36,225 nucleotides of DNA, taken from assembly GCF_000315625.1 (NCBI RefSeq), contig NW_005434673.1, positions 1,346,818-1,383,042 of the forward strand, in the 5' to 3' direction. The notes under the pieces are model-generated. The model searched no databases. It saw only the letters and a program-made list of their open reading frames with translations, and was not told the origin of the DNA. Source of the stretch: Guillardia theta CCMP2712 (lineage: Eukaryota > Cryptophyceae > Pyrenomonadales > Geminigeraceae). Positions 8,180-17,802 of the stretch are shown in pieces. Both the position numbers and the translations under genes were made by a program. Position 1 is the first letter of the stretch. Each line of letters starts with the position of its first letter.

Positions 8180-9570
8180 CTGGAATGGGACCCCTCAAAG
8201 AGCCCTCTACGGGAGGGGTGGACTCGGACAAGGTTCACAATATCATGATGGCAGGGTGGGAGGAGCAAGAAGGATTGAAAAAGTCAGTAATTTGGGGGTA
8301 TTTGGATGCTAATCAAGGGGTGGGGGGTGGAGTCCCCCAGGGTAGTTGCTCAGGGTTCCTTTTTGAGATACTACGACCCACCCTCGTTTGACCTTTCAGA
8401 TACACCGGTGCTTCCTATGCGTACTCGGACTCGCATCCCGATACGTACTTGAAGGTCCTAGGAGGCTAATAGTTTACTTTTAGGTCCTATAACCCACCCA
8501 CCTCTGGCTGACCATGAACTTGTGCGTTCATATCACCCCAACCCCTATATTCCCTGTTCCTAATACCCCTGTGATTGGACTGAGGGTCTCTTTGGTAGCA
8601 TTGTGATACTCTTCCTACGAGTTCCTATGACCACATAAAATGTCTAAATTGATTTTATTTCATCCCCCTACTGTCGCGCGACTACTCCCAAACCTTCCAG
8701 AAGAATTTTGGCCCCCCCGCCCTCCACCTACCCCTCGAAAAGAAGTTTCCACTACCCACTACCCCATATTTGGTAGATGTTTGAGATGTCACCCTTCCAA
8801 ATCTCACTTTGTTTTCAATGTACCCGTTAAAATACCCAAAATATATCATCTCTACATAGGTAGGGTTGTACTGGAACCCTTGAATCTGATCAATTTTTGT
8901 ACACCCCCCCTTCTTCAAACTCATCTAGTACCCCCTACCCTAGCCATTTCGTTTCTGTTCGCTCGTTCTTTTACACATCCATCGTGTTACCACCACCTCC
9001 CACACACACCCCTGCTTACTGACAAAATACCCACCCTCAGTTTGACAACCCCAGTAAAATCTATTATGGGTTTCTAGTGTCCTGTTGGAGCCCTTGGGGA
9101 AATATATCCCCCTGAATACTATTGTCACACTTATATTTTCTTCCCTCTTCACACATACCTCTGGCAAATTCATCCCTTGGTCTCCAGCACCCCCCGGAAA
9201 AACACCAATTCTCAAGTAATTCATCTAAAGGACCGGTACATAAGTACCCCCACCAAACCTTTTTCTCCCCTTTCAACACTTAAGTCCCACCCTTTAATTC
9301 TTGCCCCTGCACACCCCACCCCAGATAGAGACACGTCATGACCCCCACCCTACTTCTTTACCTCAATTTACCCACCCTCCGTAGTACCATCATTACCAGT
9401 ATAGAAGGCCCCACCCTCGATTCAGACATGCACCCCATTGGGGGCTGTACCCACCCCACTATCCAGTCGTTATTGAGTACCATGCTTGATCCGGCTGAAA
9501 GGACCGGTTCTGTGCATACCACCCCCATGTTTTTCCCCTGTACTGATCTTCCGACCCACCCGCCCATGGC
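8180..9570. repeat. TACCCC/CCCACCC-punctuated intergenic stretch
   Basis: About 1.4 kb without a credible gene, in which short C-runs (TACCCC, ACCCACCC, CACCCC; on the other strand GGGGTA, GGGTGGG) recur roughly every 20-40 bp in otherwise varied sequence. Examples are near 8390, 8490, 8545, 8725, 8760, 8925, 9030, 9250, 9310, 9340, 9370, 9410, 9450 and 9550. Similar stretches occur at 15145-15300 and 31310-31770. The intervening DNA is not an obvious repeat. Confidence 0.6.
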
Positions 9571-9608
9571 GCGCTAGCGGTCGTGTAGTTCATTTATGCA
9601 GGGTCGCG

Positions 9609-10250
9609 TCACTTGGGCATGCTGACAAGTGCGAAGTGATTGTGTGATGTAGTGTTCGTGTTTGCACCAACATCATTCATCATTTCCACATGATACATTA
9701 CGATTGATTGTAATCCATCTAAAAAACGTTCCCATGAGGAAGGAGTGACAAATTGGAGAGGTGTACAGCCGCGTGCTTGATGAAGAGGTTCATTGTTTTC
9801 CCATCTTCCATCGTCCCATTTCGTGATTCCTGTCTGTTTCTGCCCCTTACGCTCGTTTCCCATATTGTTGTGAGATGAAAGTAGTCACAAACAAAAATAC
9901 TCGGCCAAGTAGAAAGGGAGCGAACTGTTGGTTAGGATCAGACTTGTGTGTATGATAAAGAACTTCCATAGTCTTGTGTATCTTTTTAGACAGATGCTGC
10001 GGTGCTCGTTACTGCACATGTAAGGAGGGCTTCCAGTACGAGATCCTGCATGAGAGAAGAGAGTTCGCGTTTGGGGATGTTGATGGAGGAAGGAAAAGGA
10101 TCATGTTGCACTTTCATACAAAACTTCTCTGACACCTGGTTTACCCAGACATCCTTCATTTGCAATTCATCGTTAAACATTACCATTGGACAAAACGTAT
10201 CGGCAGTGAATGGGTGGTGTTGAGCACTGCTACATGACGACATACATCGG
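9609..10250 (-). CDS. Possible small two-exon gene, unknown product
   Basis: Two minus-strand frames look protein-like. The upstream one (about 10224 to 9986) contains HHPFTADTFCPMVMFNDELQ and later FCMKVQHDPFPSSINIPKRE. The downstream one (about 9826 to 9609) contains ITKWDDGRWENNEPLHQARG, TPSSWERFLDGLQSIVMYHV and ends SMPK-stop. A GTAACG donor near 10011 and an ACAG acceptor near 9827 could join them. Codon use is more A/T-rich than in neighbouring genes. I recognise no family. It could also be a decayed gene or chance frames. Confidence 0.35.
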
Positions 10251-10333
10251 TTTCTACCTTGCCAGATCTGAGGCAATTACATCAACTTGTTAGATCGATA
10301 AGTCAAGCGCTTTAATAACAGCGCAGCTCAACG

Positions 10334-12805
10334 ATGGGCGGTTCTTCTAGAAGACGAGCGGCAGCCCTGGTTGGCAAACAAGGAAGGGATGTGGCGGTTC
10401 ACCAGAAGTCAACTTCCCCATCCAAGGCCTCTACTAGCGCAGGGTCCTCGGAGAGCGGAGACTCGCAGAGCAAGTCCTCAGCTCTCGTGGATGGCTTTGC
10501 GCTGTTTGCTCTCGCGATCCAGGATCACCTGCGGTCGAAGCTCAAGGCCACTGCTGGAGGAGATGGAGTGCCCGATGAAGCTGTGTACAAGGAACTTAGA
10601 CGCTTGTGGAAGGAAATGGGCGAGAATCAAAGATTGGAGTGGCAGAGTCAGGCGGCAATGGTGCCACCTACACAATCGCAAGACAGCAGCTCGCTGAACG
10701 AGGATGAGGATGACTCGTCGCAGGACTCCTCGGGTGCTTCCTTATCGGCCAAGGCAGATACCAAGAGCGAGGCATCGGAAGAGGTTTCCGACAAGAATTC
10801 AGAAGCAGCGAAGGCTGCTGCCAACAACGATGTGAAGGGAAGTGACAACGTACAAGTTGCGGCAGCTCCACCTCAGCTGCCCAAGATCTCTACCATCGAA
10901 GAAGGCCTACAAGGGCAAGGATGCATCGCGGTGGGACAGCTGACCAACTCTGCGGACGTCGCGAGTATGGCTGGGAAGACCGAGGGTTTTGGAAGCGTCG
11001 AAGGTCAACGCAGGCTACCGGACATCGAGCAAGTTGTGCGTGGGGAGATGATGAGCAATCTCATACATACTCTCGCAAGCAACAATGGCCGGCCCGTGGG
11101 TCTGGATGCCCGTCTGTCGGGGCTGATGCACATGAACAATGGATGTCAGTCGCAGTGCCCTCAGAGAGATGAATTATTCTTTCCGCAGACGACGCAGGCG
11201 GCTGCAAACATGAGCAACATGCTGCTGGATTCAAGATTCCTGCAGCAGTCGCAGATGAATCGGTTCTACAACACGGGACTGCTCCCTGGGCCGTTCCAGG
11301 ACAGCAAACCTCTCCCTTCCATGATGCTTCCTTCAGCCAACGTGTTCATGTCGCGAAATTCCTTGGGACAAGGGAGCTCTGATCCTTCCTTCTCCTCCTT
11401 CGCAGCTGGGCAGCAACTGGCGGCGTCTCAAGCCATGGGCTCGCCACACTCCTTCCCTGTTTACATGCCTTTCTCCATGAACGCAGACAAGGGTCTAAAC
11501 GGAAATGCGATGGGGAGGATAAGTGGGGGGATGAACATGCAGGCCCAGGGGCCGAGCAGGATGATGGCTGGGGGCTGGCAGGGGAGGGAGGAGTACAAGG
11601 CGATGCCTTACTCGCTCAAACGAGGAGCAGACGGCAAGTCCCGGCAGCCCGTCATGCAGGGGCCGCGGCCGCAACCGGAACCGCCGCAAGTGAGGACGAT
11701 GACGTTTGTGTGCGACCTGTTTTCGCCCTACGAGGGTCAGATCTCCCTCCAAGTGCTGGCGGAACAGTGTAAGATCGTGGACTCGGGCTTCGGCATCGTC
11801 GGGCTGTCCTGCCAGCTGTCGACGCCTGAGGGAGCGAAGGTGGTGAAACGAGGGCAAGTGAAGGACGCAAGGAGACACTTCGCGTACGTGCATGAGAGGA
11901 TGGGAGACGGTGGCAACTGACTTTGACCGCAGGCATCAGGCCCAGCTACGGTTGTCCCTCGCCAGCTCCCCCAACCTCAGCGTGAAAGTTTTCTCTACTG
12001 GTCGCCTTCAGATCGCCGGCTGTCACGACGAGACGTCCTGCATGGAGGCAGTCAGGATCGTCGCGCACGCGCTCAACGATATCTTTGAGCGATCGCCTTC
12101 CATCATGAAGCGCCAGGTCAAGGCTGGCCAGGACCCAGCTGGGGTCAAGCTGGATGGGAAGATCGACATCAACAAGCTCCCTCTCCCCAAGATTGTGATG
12201 ATTAACTGCTCCTTCGACTCGGTAAGATTCTTACTTCTCCCCCTACCTCTCCTCCTCAGCCTCATCTCAAGACGATCACGATACTGTTTTCCTAAACCTC
12301 ATCCGTTATCCTGTAGGGCATGGCAGCGCTTGGTTACGGATTGGACCCGCACAAGCTGACTGAGCTGCTTCACAAAGTGCAGGAGAGCAGCGCGAGTGTG
12401 GAGGAGGTTTCCTACAACCCAGACCAGGTACATCTACATCTTGTTGTAACTCTCCTCTCCTTCCTCCTCCACCTCGTCCATCTCTCTCCCCCTTGTCTCG
12501 TCCTCTCCCCTGATTTCCAAGTTTCACTTTGTCTGTAGCGCTACACTGGAGTCAAGGTCAAGTTCAAGCCTACGGTGGTTGGAGCCAACGGGCAGAAGGC
12601 GGCGCTGTCGGATCGAGAGATCTTCATTGGGATGTTCCCATCCGGCAAGGCAGTGATCACGGGGGCAGTGCGGTGGGAGGAAGTGAGCGAAACGTACGAG
12701 TTTGCCAAGTCAATCTTGTGCGATAACTTCGACCTCCTCCGGGTGCCCCTGTCGCAGTCCGAAGTCTCGTCGAGGAAGAAGCAGCGCAAGGCTGGACCAG
12801 GTTGA
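10334..12805 (+). CDS. TBP-fold (TATA-binding-protein-like) protein with HMG-like N-terminal segment
   Basis: Four exons: 10334-11883, 11933-12221, 12317-12427 and 12539-12805 (introns 49, 95 and 111 nt), giving 738 residues. Residues about 55-110 (FALFALAIQDHLRSK...YKELRRLWKEMGENQRLEW) look like an HMG box. A long low-complexity, Met/Gln/Ser-rich middle follows. From about residue 455 there are two TBP-type half-repeats. The first carries SVKVFSTGRLQIAGC; the second has YNPDQRYTGVKVKF and IFIGMFPSGKAVITGAVRWE. These correspond to TBP strands (EYNPERF..., IFSSGKMVCTGAK, VSGKVVLTGAKVRE). Key TBP DNA-contact residues are not all kept, so this is a divergent TBP-related factor rather than canonical TBP. 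Presumed nuclear, in transcription initiation. The first intron border is phase-checked (GC|GTACGT ... CGCAG|G). Confidence 0.8.
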
Positions 12806-13106
12806 GGAGGAGGAGAGGAGGAGGAGAAGGCGGGTATTCGTGTACATGATGTGATCCTAGTGTATAGCTCAAGTGTTGCAATTTGTTCATCCAGCCATGT
12901 GTCATAGCATTAAATCAAAGAACTCCTTCTTGTTTCCCCGTCTTCTTTGTTGTCCCCCTCCTCATCTTCCGCCTTCTCCTCCTCCTCATCATCTCAACGC
13001 TGTCTCTTCCCCGTGTTTTCTTGCTCCTGCAATCACTGTCTCGTTGGTTCTCCTGCCTGATCGAGCCAGCCGCTTTCATACACTCATTGATCGTTGGTCC
13101 CTTCCG
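12806..13106. other. Short convergent spacer, CT-rich
   Basis: Spacer between the TBP-like gene (+) and the next gene (-), which converge. Mostly polypyrimidine. No further gene seen. ATTAAATC near 12910 could serve the plus gene's 3' end. Confidence 0.5.
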
Positions 13107-13631
13107 CTACTCTTCCTCCTCTAGCGTATGTCGAACGTATTTCTTCCGCAGCTCCTCGATGTTCTTGATCGTCACCTGCTCCAGATTCTTTCTGTTCTTC
13201 CGCAGCTTCACAACCTGCCAACAACATCTCAGTCTCCTTACTCCCCTCCCCCCTCTCCCTCCTCCTTCGCTTCTCTTCGCGTTTTCTTTTTCTCACGTCA
13301 GACGGGGACATGGTCTGCTGCTTCCTTGTCTTCCTCAGAGACAGGACGATGCTCAAGGCCGTTCCCTGCGACACGTCAGGCCTCGTCGAGAGAAGTGCGC
13401 GGAACCAGGAGGAGGAGGATGGCAAAAGGAATCCCGCCAGCAGCCTGCGTGATGATGAGAGCGAGCAAACGGGGGGGAGGGAGAGAGGGAGGGAGAGAGG
13501 GAGGGAGAGAGGGAGGGAGGGAGGGAGGGAGAGGAGGGAGAAGAGGGAGAGGAGGGAGATAGTAGGCAGGGAAGGGAAGGGAAGGGAGGGAACAGCACCT
13601 TAAACGCCATGCAGTAGAAATTTTTGCGCGC
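13107..13631 (-). CDS. Unidentified spliced gene, C-terminal exons
   Basis: Three exons with consistent borders on the minus strand: 13631-13599 (33 nt, tentative), 13444-13297 and 13214-13107. The middle exon encodes FRALLSTRPDVSQGTALSIV, then LSLRKTRKQQTMSPSD. The last encodes the basic helix VVKLRKNRKNLEQVTIKNIE, then ELRKKYV, ending in four Glu and a stop. Donors are GAC|GTGAGA and AAG|GTGCTG; acceptors are CACGCAG|G and TTGGCAG|G. Phases agree (2, then 0). I do not recognise the family; a basic helical ribosome- or RNA-associated protein would fit but is a guess. Upstream exons probably lie in 13640-13900 (a frame with HGRTIEWTYADNTIEEERLP near 13850), but I could not join them. The intron between 13599 and 13444 is a GGGA-type repeat. 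Confidence 0.5.
13474..13600. repeat. (GGGA)n-type microsatellite in an intron
   Basis: Purine tract of GGGAGGGAGAGAGGGA-type units within the intron of the minus-strand gene; on the coding strand it is a pyrimidine tract that could serve splicing. Confidence 0.8.
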
Positions 13632-13899
13632 CTGCCACAAAGTTGAGATCAGGCGTATAGCAGGAAGATCGGGGAAGGAGGATGAGGGGAGCGAGGATGT
13701 AGAGCAGGAGACGTGGCATTAGAGTAGTGTCAGTTGAGCGGGAGGGGAGGGGAAGGAGGGGCCGGTGGATGGTGGGGAGGAAGGGGGGGAAGCAGATAAA
13801 GGAGGACGAGGAGCAGGAGTTGACCGGAAGTCGCTCCTCTTCTATTGTGTTGTCTGCATATGTCCACTCGATCGTTCGCCCGTGCTGAAGTGAAACGTC

Positions 13900-14294
13900 A
13901 TGGGGAGCGAGTGAGAGACGGAGGAAGTTTGGATGACATTCGGAGGAGGGAAGGGGAGGTTGGAGCTCGTAGGAGAACGAGGAATGAAGGAGGGAGAGGG
14001 CAGGGAGGGAGGGCAAGGAGGAACGAGAGGGAAAGCAAAGGGCCAAGTGAAGATAGCAAGGAATTTAGCAGAGTAACAAGCAAGAGAGGACGAGAACGAG
14101 GACCAAGAAGATTAAAAGGAAGGATGGATGGGAGGGAGGGGAGAGGGAGGGAGGGAAGAAGGAAGAAGGCAGGAAACGGGAGGGGAGGAGGAGGAAGGGA
14201 GGAGACGAGAGGAAGGGAGAAGAGGAAGGGAGGGAGGAGGATATCAAGCAGGGGCAGGGAAGGAGGTGCGGCGGGGAGGAGGAAGTAGAGGGGC
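13900..14294. repeat. Purine-rich low-complexity DNA flanking the assembly gap
   Basis: GGGAGG/GGAAGG-type purine tract running into the gap on the left; the right side (14395-14540) is pyrimidine-rich (CTCCTC). Long Arg/Glu/Gly frames here are repeat artefacts. The switch from purine to pyrimidine across the gap means the hidden sequence holds a strand switch. Confidence 0.7.
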
Positions 14295-14394
14295 NNNNNN
14301 NNNNNNNNNNNNNNNNNNNNNNNNNNNNNNNNNNNNNNNNNNNNNNNNNNNNNNNNNNNNNNNNNNNNNNNNNNNNNNNNNNNNNNNNNNNNNN
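14295..14394. other. Assembly gap (100 N)
   Basis: Exactly 100 N, the usual placeholder for a gap of unknown length. The downstream exons of the dynamin-like gene (minus strand) may be hidden here, and the order of the two flanks is only as good as the scaffold. Confidence 0.98.
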
Positions 14395-14553
14395 CCTCCT
14401 CCTCTCCTCTCCTCCTCCTCTCCTCCTCCTCTCCTCTCCTCTCCTTTCTCTCGTCCTTTTCCCCCTCCAGATCCTCCTTCCTCCCCTCCTCCCCCTCCCC
14501 TTCGCGCGATCTCTCTCTCTCTTCTCCCCCCCTCGATTCTCATGCTCTCTCAC

Positions 14554-15144
14554 CGCAGCTCGTCGAAGCCACGGAAACGCGCTGCTCGTCTGCCTTCCTT
14601 TCCATCGCGCTCGTTTACCTCCTTTGCGTATGAGACAGAACCCGGCTGTCTCCATGGCGACGCTCTCGACCTGCACCTTCTCTCCCACATACCAGTTGAC
14701 CTGGACGAGCTCGTCACATGACGAGGACGGTCATAAGGACGCCATGGCATCAACGGCTGGAGCACGATTGTAGTGGAGGAGGAAGCGGTGGAGAGAGACG
14801 CTCGAGGAGGAAGGCGCGAGGTCGCAGGTGAGAGGTCAACAACGCAAGCAGGTGACTTACGAACGATGACTTCCCCGCTGAGTGGTTGCCGATGAGGAGA
14901 CAGGTGGTCCGATCCTTTCCGAGGTCTGCCCCATCCTCTTCATCGCTTCCATGGTCCTCCTTCGACATATCGCCGCCGACTCTTTGCCTCGCATCCTATG
15001 GACGAGGTGAGAGGAGGGGCGGGAGGAGCATGAGACTATCTTTGTCCCTCTTACCTGAAGCTCTTTCCTCATCCTCTCCCTCTCTTCCTTCATCTTCCCC
15101 ACCTCCTCCCACCATGCTTCTTCGCCCATGCTGTGTGTGCCCAA
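14554..15144 (-). CDS. Dynamin/EHD-like large GTPase, N-terminal exons only
   Basis: Minus strand, from ATG at 15144. Exons: 15144-15055, 14995-14861, 14700-14619 and a tentative 28-nt exon 14581-14554. Exon 1 is a charged coiled coil (EEAWWEEVGKMKEERERMRK). Exon 2 carries the P-loop LLIGNHSAGKSSF (GxxxxGKS), and exon 3 continues VNWYVGEKVQVESVAMETAG with FCLIRKG. The string GNHSAGKSSF|VNWYVGE...VAxET.GF is the G1 and switch region of the EHD/dynamin-related family (INWYVGE...GVAIET.GF in relatives), which bind GTP or ATP and remodel membranes. The 60-nt and 160-nt introns have clean borders (CAG|GTAAGA, TTC|GTAAGT). The rest of the GTPase domain is missing: it lies in or beyond the gap. Confidence 0.75.
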
Positions 15145-15310
15145 TTTCCCAACCTCACCCCCCTCAATTCGTTACCTACCCAACCTTTTGACAAAAGTAT
15201 GACCCTACCCTGATAAATTCCTTTGAGATTTGTTCTGTGAAATTACTTTCGTACCCCTACTACAAGTACCCCTGGGATACCCACCCACCCTTATTCATCA
15301 TGACCCCTGC
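15145..15310. repeat. TACCCC/CCCACCC-punctuated segment
   Basis: Short stretch with CACCCCCC, TACCTACCCAACC, GACCCTACCC, GTACCCCTAC, AGTACCCCTGGGATACCCACC and similar, of the same type as 8180-9570 and 31310-31770. It sits upstream of the minus-strand dynamin-like gene. Confidence 0.5.
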
Positions 15311-15403
15311 CGGCCTCCGTGCATGTGATGTCATGATCGGAAGGAAGCAATGACCAGCAAGACAAGATTGTATGACATGCAATGAGAACAAGAAGGAAAG
15401 ATC

Positions 15404-15446
15404 CAACAAACAAGCACAGTTCCAACAAACAAGCATAATTCCAACA
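15404..15446. repeat. Short tandem repeat, 20-bp unit, about two copies
   Basis: The unit TCCAACAAACAAGCA followed by CAGT or TAAT occurs twice in a row and begins a third time (TCCAACAG). Located in the spacer 3' of the secreted coiled-coil gene. Confidence 0.8.
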
Positions 15447-15588
15447 GGACATCTGCTCTCTCTTCTTGTAGACCAACATATCTACAACCACCTCATTTCT
15501 TGACCTGCGATGAAAGAATTTAATAAAATTATGAATAGAGTCTATTTACACATCGATAAGAAGAGAAAGAGAGCATGAGGAAGGATTT

Positions 15589-16212
15589 TTATCTATCGAA
15601 TGAGGGATCATCTGTTGGTGCATATGATTTCGGCGGTGTTTCATCCAGCATAACATCATTGCCACCGACTTCACCTTGATCGTCTTTGGTCGCTTCGACC
15701 TCTGTCAGGTAATCTGATATCATGGCTTGAGCTTCTTCTATGCTCTTGAACACTTTGTCCACATCCTGACCAATTTCTCCACCCGTTTTTTCCAAATCCT
15801 TCCTCGCTTGCTCGAATTTTGCTTGTTCTCTTTCAAAGTTGTCCAGCAATGTTGCGTAATCTTCGGTGGTTTCATTCAAAAACTCTGAGAAGTTCTCTTG
15901 TATCGATCTCAATTCAAGCATCTCCTCGGTATAATTCTTCCACATTTGAAGCTCATCCAAGACACTTGTTGCCTCTCTTTTCACGCACAACTCCTTCTTC
16001 ATCTCTCGCAGCTCATTCTCCATCCTCTTCATCCATCCTCGAAGCTCTCTCGGCTTCATCCCCTCCACGAAGCCAGCTGAGCTTGCTGAGCTTGCTGGAA
16101 GAGGAATCTGATCAGGACTACGAAGAGAATGCGGAGAGTTCACGCCATCCTGTGCCGAAGGAGCCGACTGCATGAGCGCACAAGCGACCAGTAGCGCTCC
16201 CCATCTCGCCAT
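15589..16212 (-). CDS. Secreted or ER-lumenal coiled-coil protein, unknown family
   Basis: Single-exon gene of 207 residues. The first ~20 residues (MARWGALLVACALMQSAPSA) form a signal peptide. After a Ser/Pro-rich spacer, residues about 50-185 are an almost unbroken charged helix, with LRGWMKRMENELREMKKELC and EEMLELRSIQENFSEFLNET in order: a long coiled coil with a possible N-glycosylation site (NYTEE, NETTE). The tail is acidic (SYAPTDDPSFDR). No transmembrane segment after the signal, no known domain. It starts 119 bp from the divergent GPCR gene, so the two may share a promoter. Function unknown; a lumenal or cell-surface structural role would fit. Confidence 0.7.
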   Translation of the reverse strand: MARWGALLVACALMQSAPSAQDGVNSPHSLRSPDQIPLPASSASSAGFVEGMKPRELRGWMKRMENELREMKKELCVKREATSVLDELQMWKNYTEEMLELRSIQENFSEFLNETTEDYATLLDNFEREQAKFEQARKDLEKTGGEIGQDVDKVFKSIEEAQAMISDYLTEVEATKDDQGEVGGNDVMLDETPPKSYAPTDDPSFDR

Positions 16213-16331
16213 TCCTTTCGAAAATCAAAAATAAAAACTTTTACGCATTCAAAAAACAAATAGCAGTTGAGGCGGACTCGATCAAGAAAAAAAACAAAAA
16301 AAGAATGGGGAATACATAATAGATTTCCCCC
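16213..16331. promoter_or_regulatory. Divergent (bidirectional) promoter region
   Basis: Only 119 bp separates the start codons of the minus-strand coiled-coil gene and the plus-strand GPCR gene. The segment is A/T-rich (AAAAATAAAAAC, AAAAAAAACAAAAAAAG) with no clear TATA box. Inferred from the gene arrangement only. Confidence 0.5.
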
Positions 16332-17778
16332 ATGGGCTGCGGGGAGTCCAAGGGGGGGGGATGGAGCGAACAAGATGCGGGGAAGCTGCGGGCAGCAGAG
16401 CAGACAGGCAGCTCTCTGTCCTTCATAGGAAGCTCTCTGATCATTATCACGTACCTCTCCTTTCCCTCCCTCCGAAAGTTCGCCTTCAAACTGGTACTTG
16501 CTGGGAGAGGGACATTGGATAAGGGCTGTGGAGGGAGGGTCATGGCTGTATGGTTGTCACTGACATGGTCAATCTGTGCGCAGGTAGCTTTCCTGTCACT
16601 GAGTGATGCCCTTGCTTCGTTTGGTGACTTCATTCAACCACACGAGGACTCTTGTGAGCGCGGAGGAAGTGGAAGATGTTCAACTTGTGCTGAGAGACTT
16701 TGGAATGTTGATCCTTTGATCTTGTTATTGATGTCGCATCAAGTGATCTTTCTCTTGTCTTGTATCTTCGGCAACCTACTTGTATCGTCGGTTTTCCTTG
16801 TGTATTTTTGAATTGCTGCATCGGCAGGTGGGGTGTGTCTACTGCAGTCGTTCATAGTTTCCATCTTCGACCTGTCGTCGGTCTTGTGGACTGCATGTAT
16901 CGCCCACTGTCTTGTCCGTGCGATCCGTTATCGGGATGGAGACGTCCAGCGTTACGAGATGAGGTAGAGATGCTGCGAGTATCCCGATCAGGCAATGACG
17001 ATGTTGAGCAGATACCACGCAATAGCATGGGGGATACCTTTTTTCCTTTTCCTCCTGCCCCTCTTCTCCAAGTCCTATGGTAAACAAGGTGTTGGTTGAC
17101 AGCTCGGGTCGATGTGACACCATGATGTTGTAGGGTATGAGTATGGTGCATGCTGGATCCTGTCAACAGCGCCTGTGTTGAGATTCGTGCAGGTTTCGAC
17201 GGCGTGTTCCCAATGTTGCAAACTGACTGGTCGGCAGTTCTACATCCCTCTCTGGATTGTGATAGGATACAACGTGTGGAACATAAGTACTCTCATCTTC
17301 CATCTCCGCGGACTCGTGTTGTCAACGCAGGATGATTCGCAGGTAGGTCTTTCTGCAATAGAGGCGTTGTGTGAGCTTGCGGCAGGCGAACACAGACCTC
17401 CAAGTGTTTTGGCGGCTCGCCTTGTACCCTGTCATCCTCATCATCTGCTGGTTCTTTGGCACTATGTAAGTTCTCTGTCTTCATTTCCTTCTTGTTCCTG
17501 TGTGACAGCGCTAACCTGCTGGAGACAGTAACAGGATCTACAACTCCCTGCATCCTGATGAGCCCATCTTCGCTCTCTACTTCCTGCACAAGTTCTTCGG
17601 CTCCATGCAGGGCTTCTTCAACTTTCTGGTCTACGGTATGAGCACAGCCGTGCGAGCGAAGCTCTATGAGGTCTTGTCTTGGACCCTCAGTCTTGTCGGT
17701 ATCAAACTCCGGGGGGCGAATTCCGAAGAGATGGAGCTTACCAAGTATTCCATCAGCCGTGAGGAGGGAGAGAGCTAG
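16332..17778 (+). CDS. cAMP-receptor-like (Dicty_CAR / class E-type) seven-transmembrane receptor
   Basis: Eight exons: 16332-16493, 16584-16653, 16828-16963, 17012-17079, 17134-17192, 17238-17342, 17386-17465 and 17529-17778, all phase-consistent, giving 309 residues. Seven membrane helices are visible: SSLSFIGSSLIIITYLSF; VAFLSLSDALASFGDFI; LLQSFIVSIFDLSSVLWTAC; AIAWGIPFFLFLLPLF; FYIPLWIVIGYNVWN; LALYPVILIICWFFGTI; FALYFLHKFFGSMQGFFNFL. The signatures LSxSDxxAS, SSVLWTACIAH, YGACW, IPLWxVIxYN and LQGFFN-like MQGFFNFLVYG are those of Dictyostelium cAR-type receptors, which couple to G proteins. The conserved pair of Cys (DSCGVC; YGACW) could form the usual loop disulphide. The N-terminus MGCGES would fit myristoylation, which is odd for a receptor. 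Ligand unknown. The stop is 24 bp from the stop of the convergent anoctamin gene. Confidence 0.88.
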
Positions 17779-17802
17779 ACAGTCTGCTCGCTGTTCGCTT
17801 GT

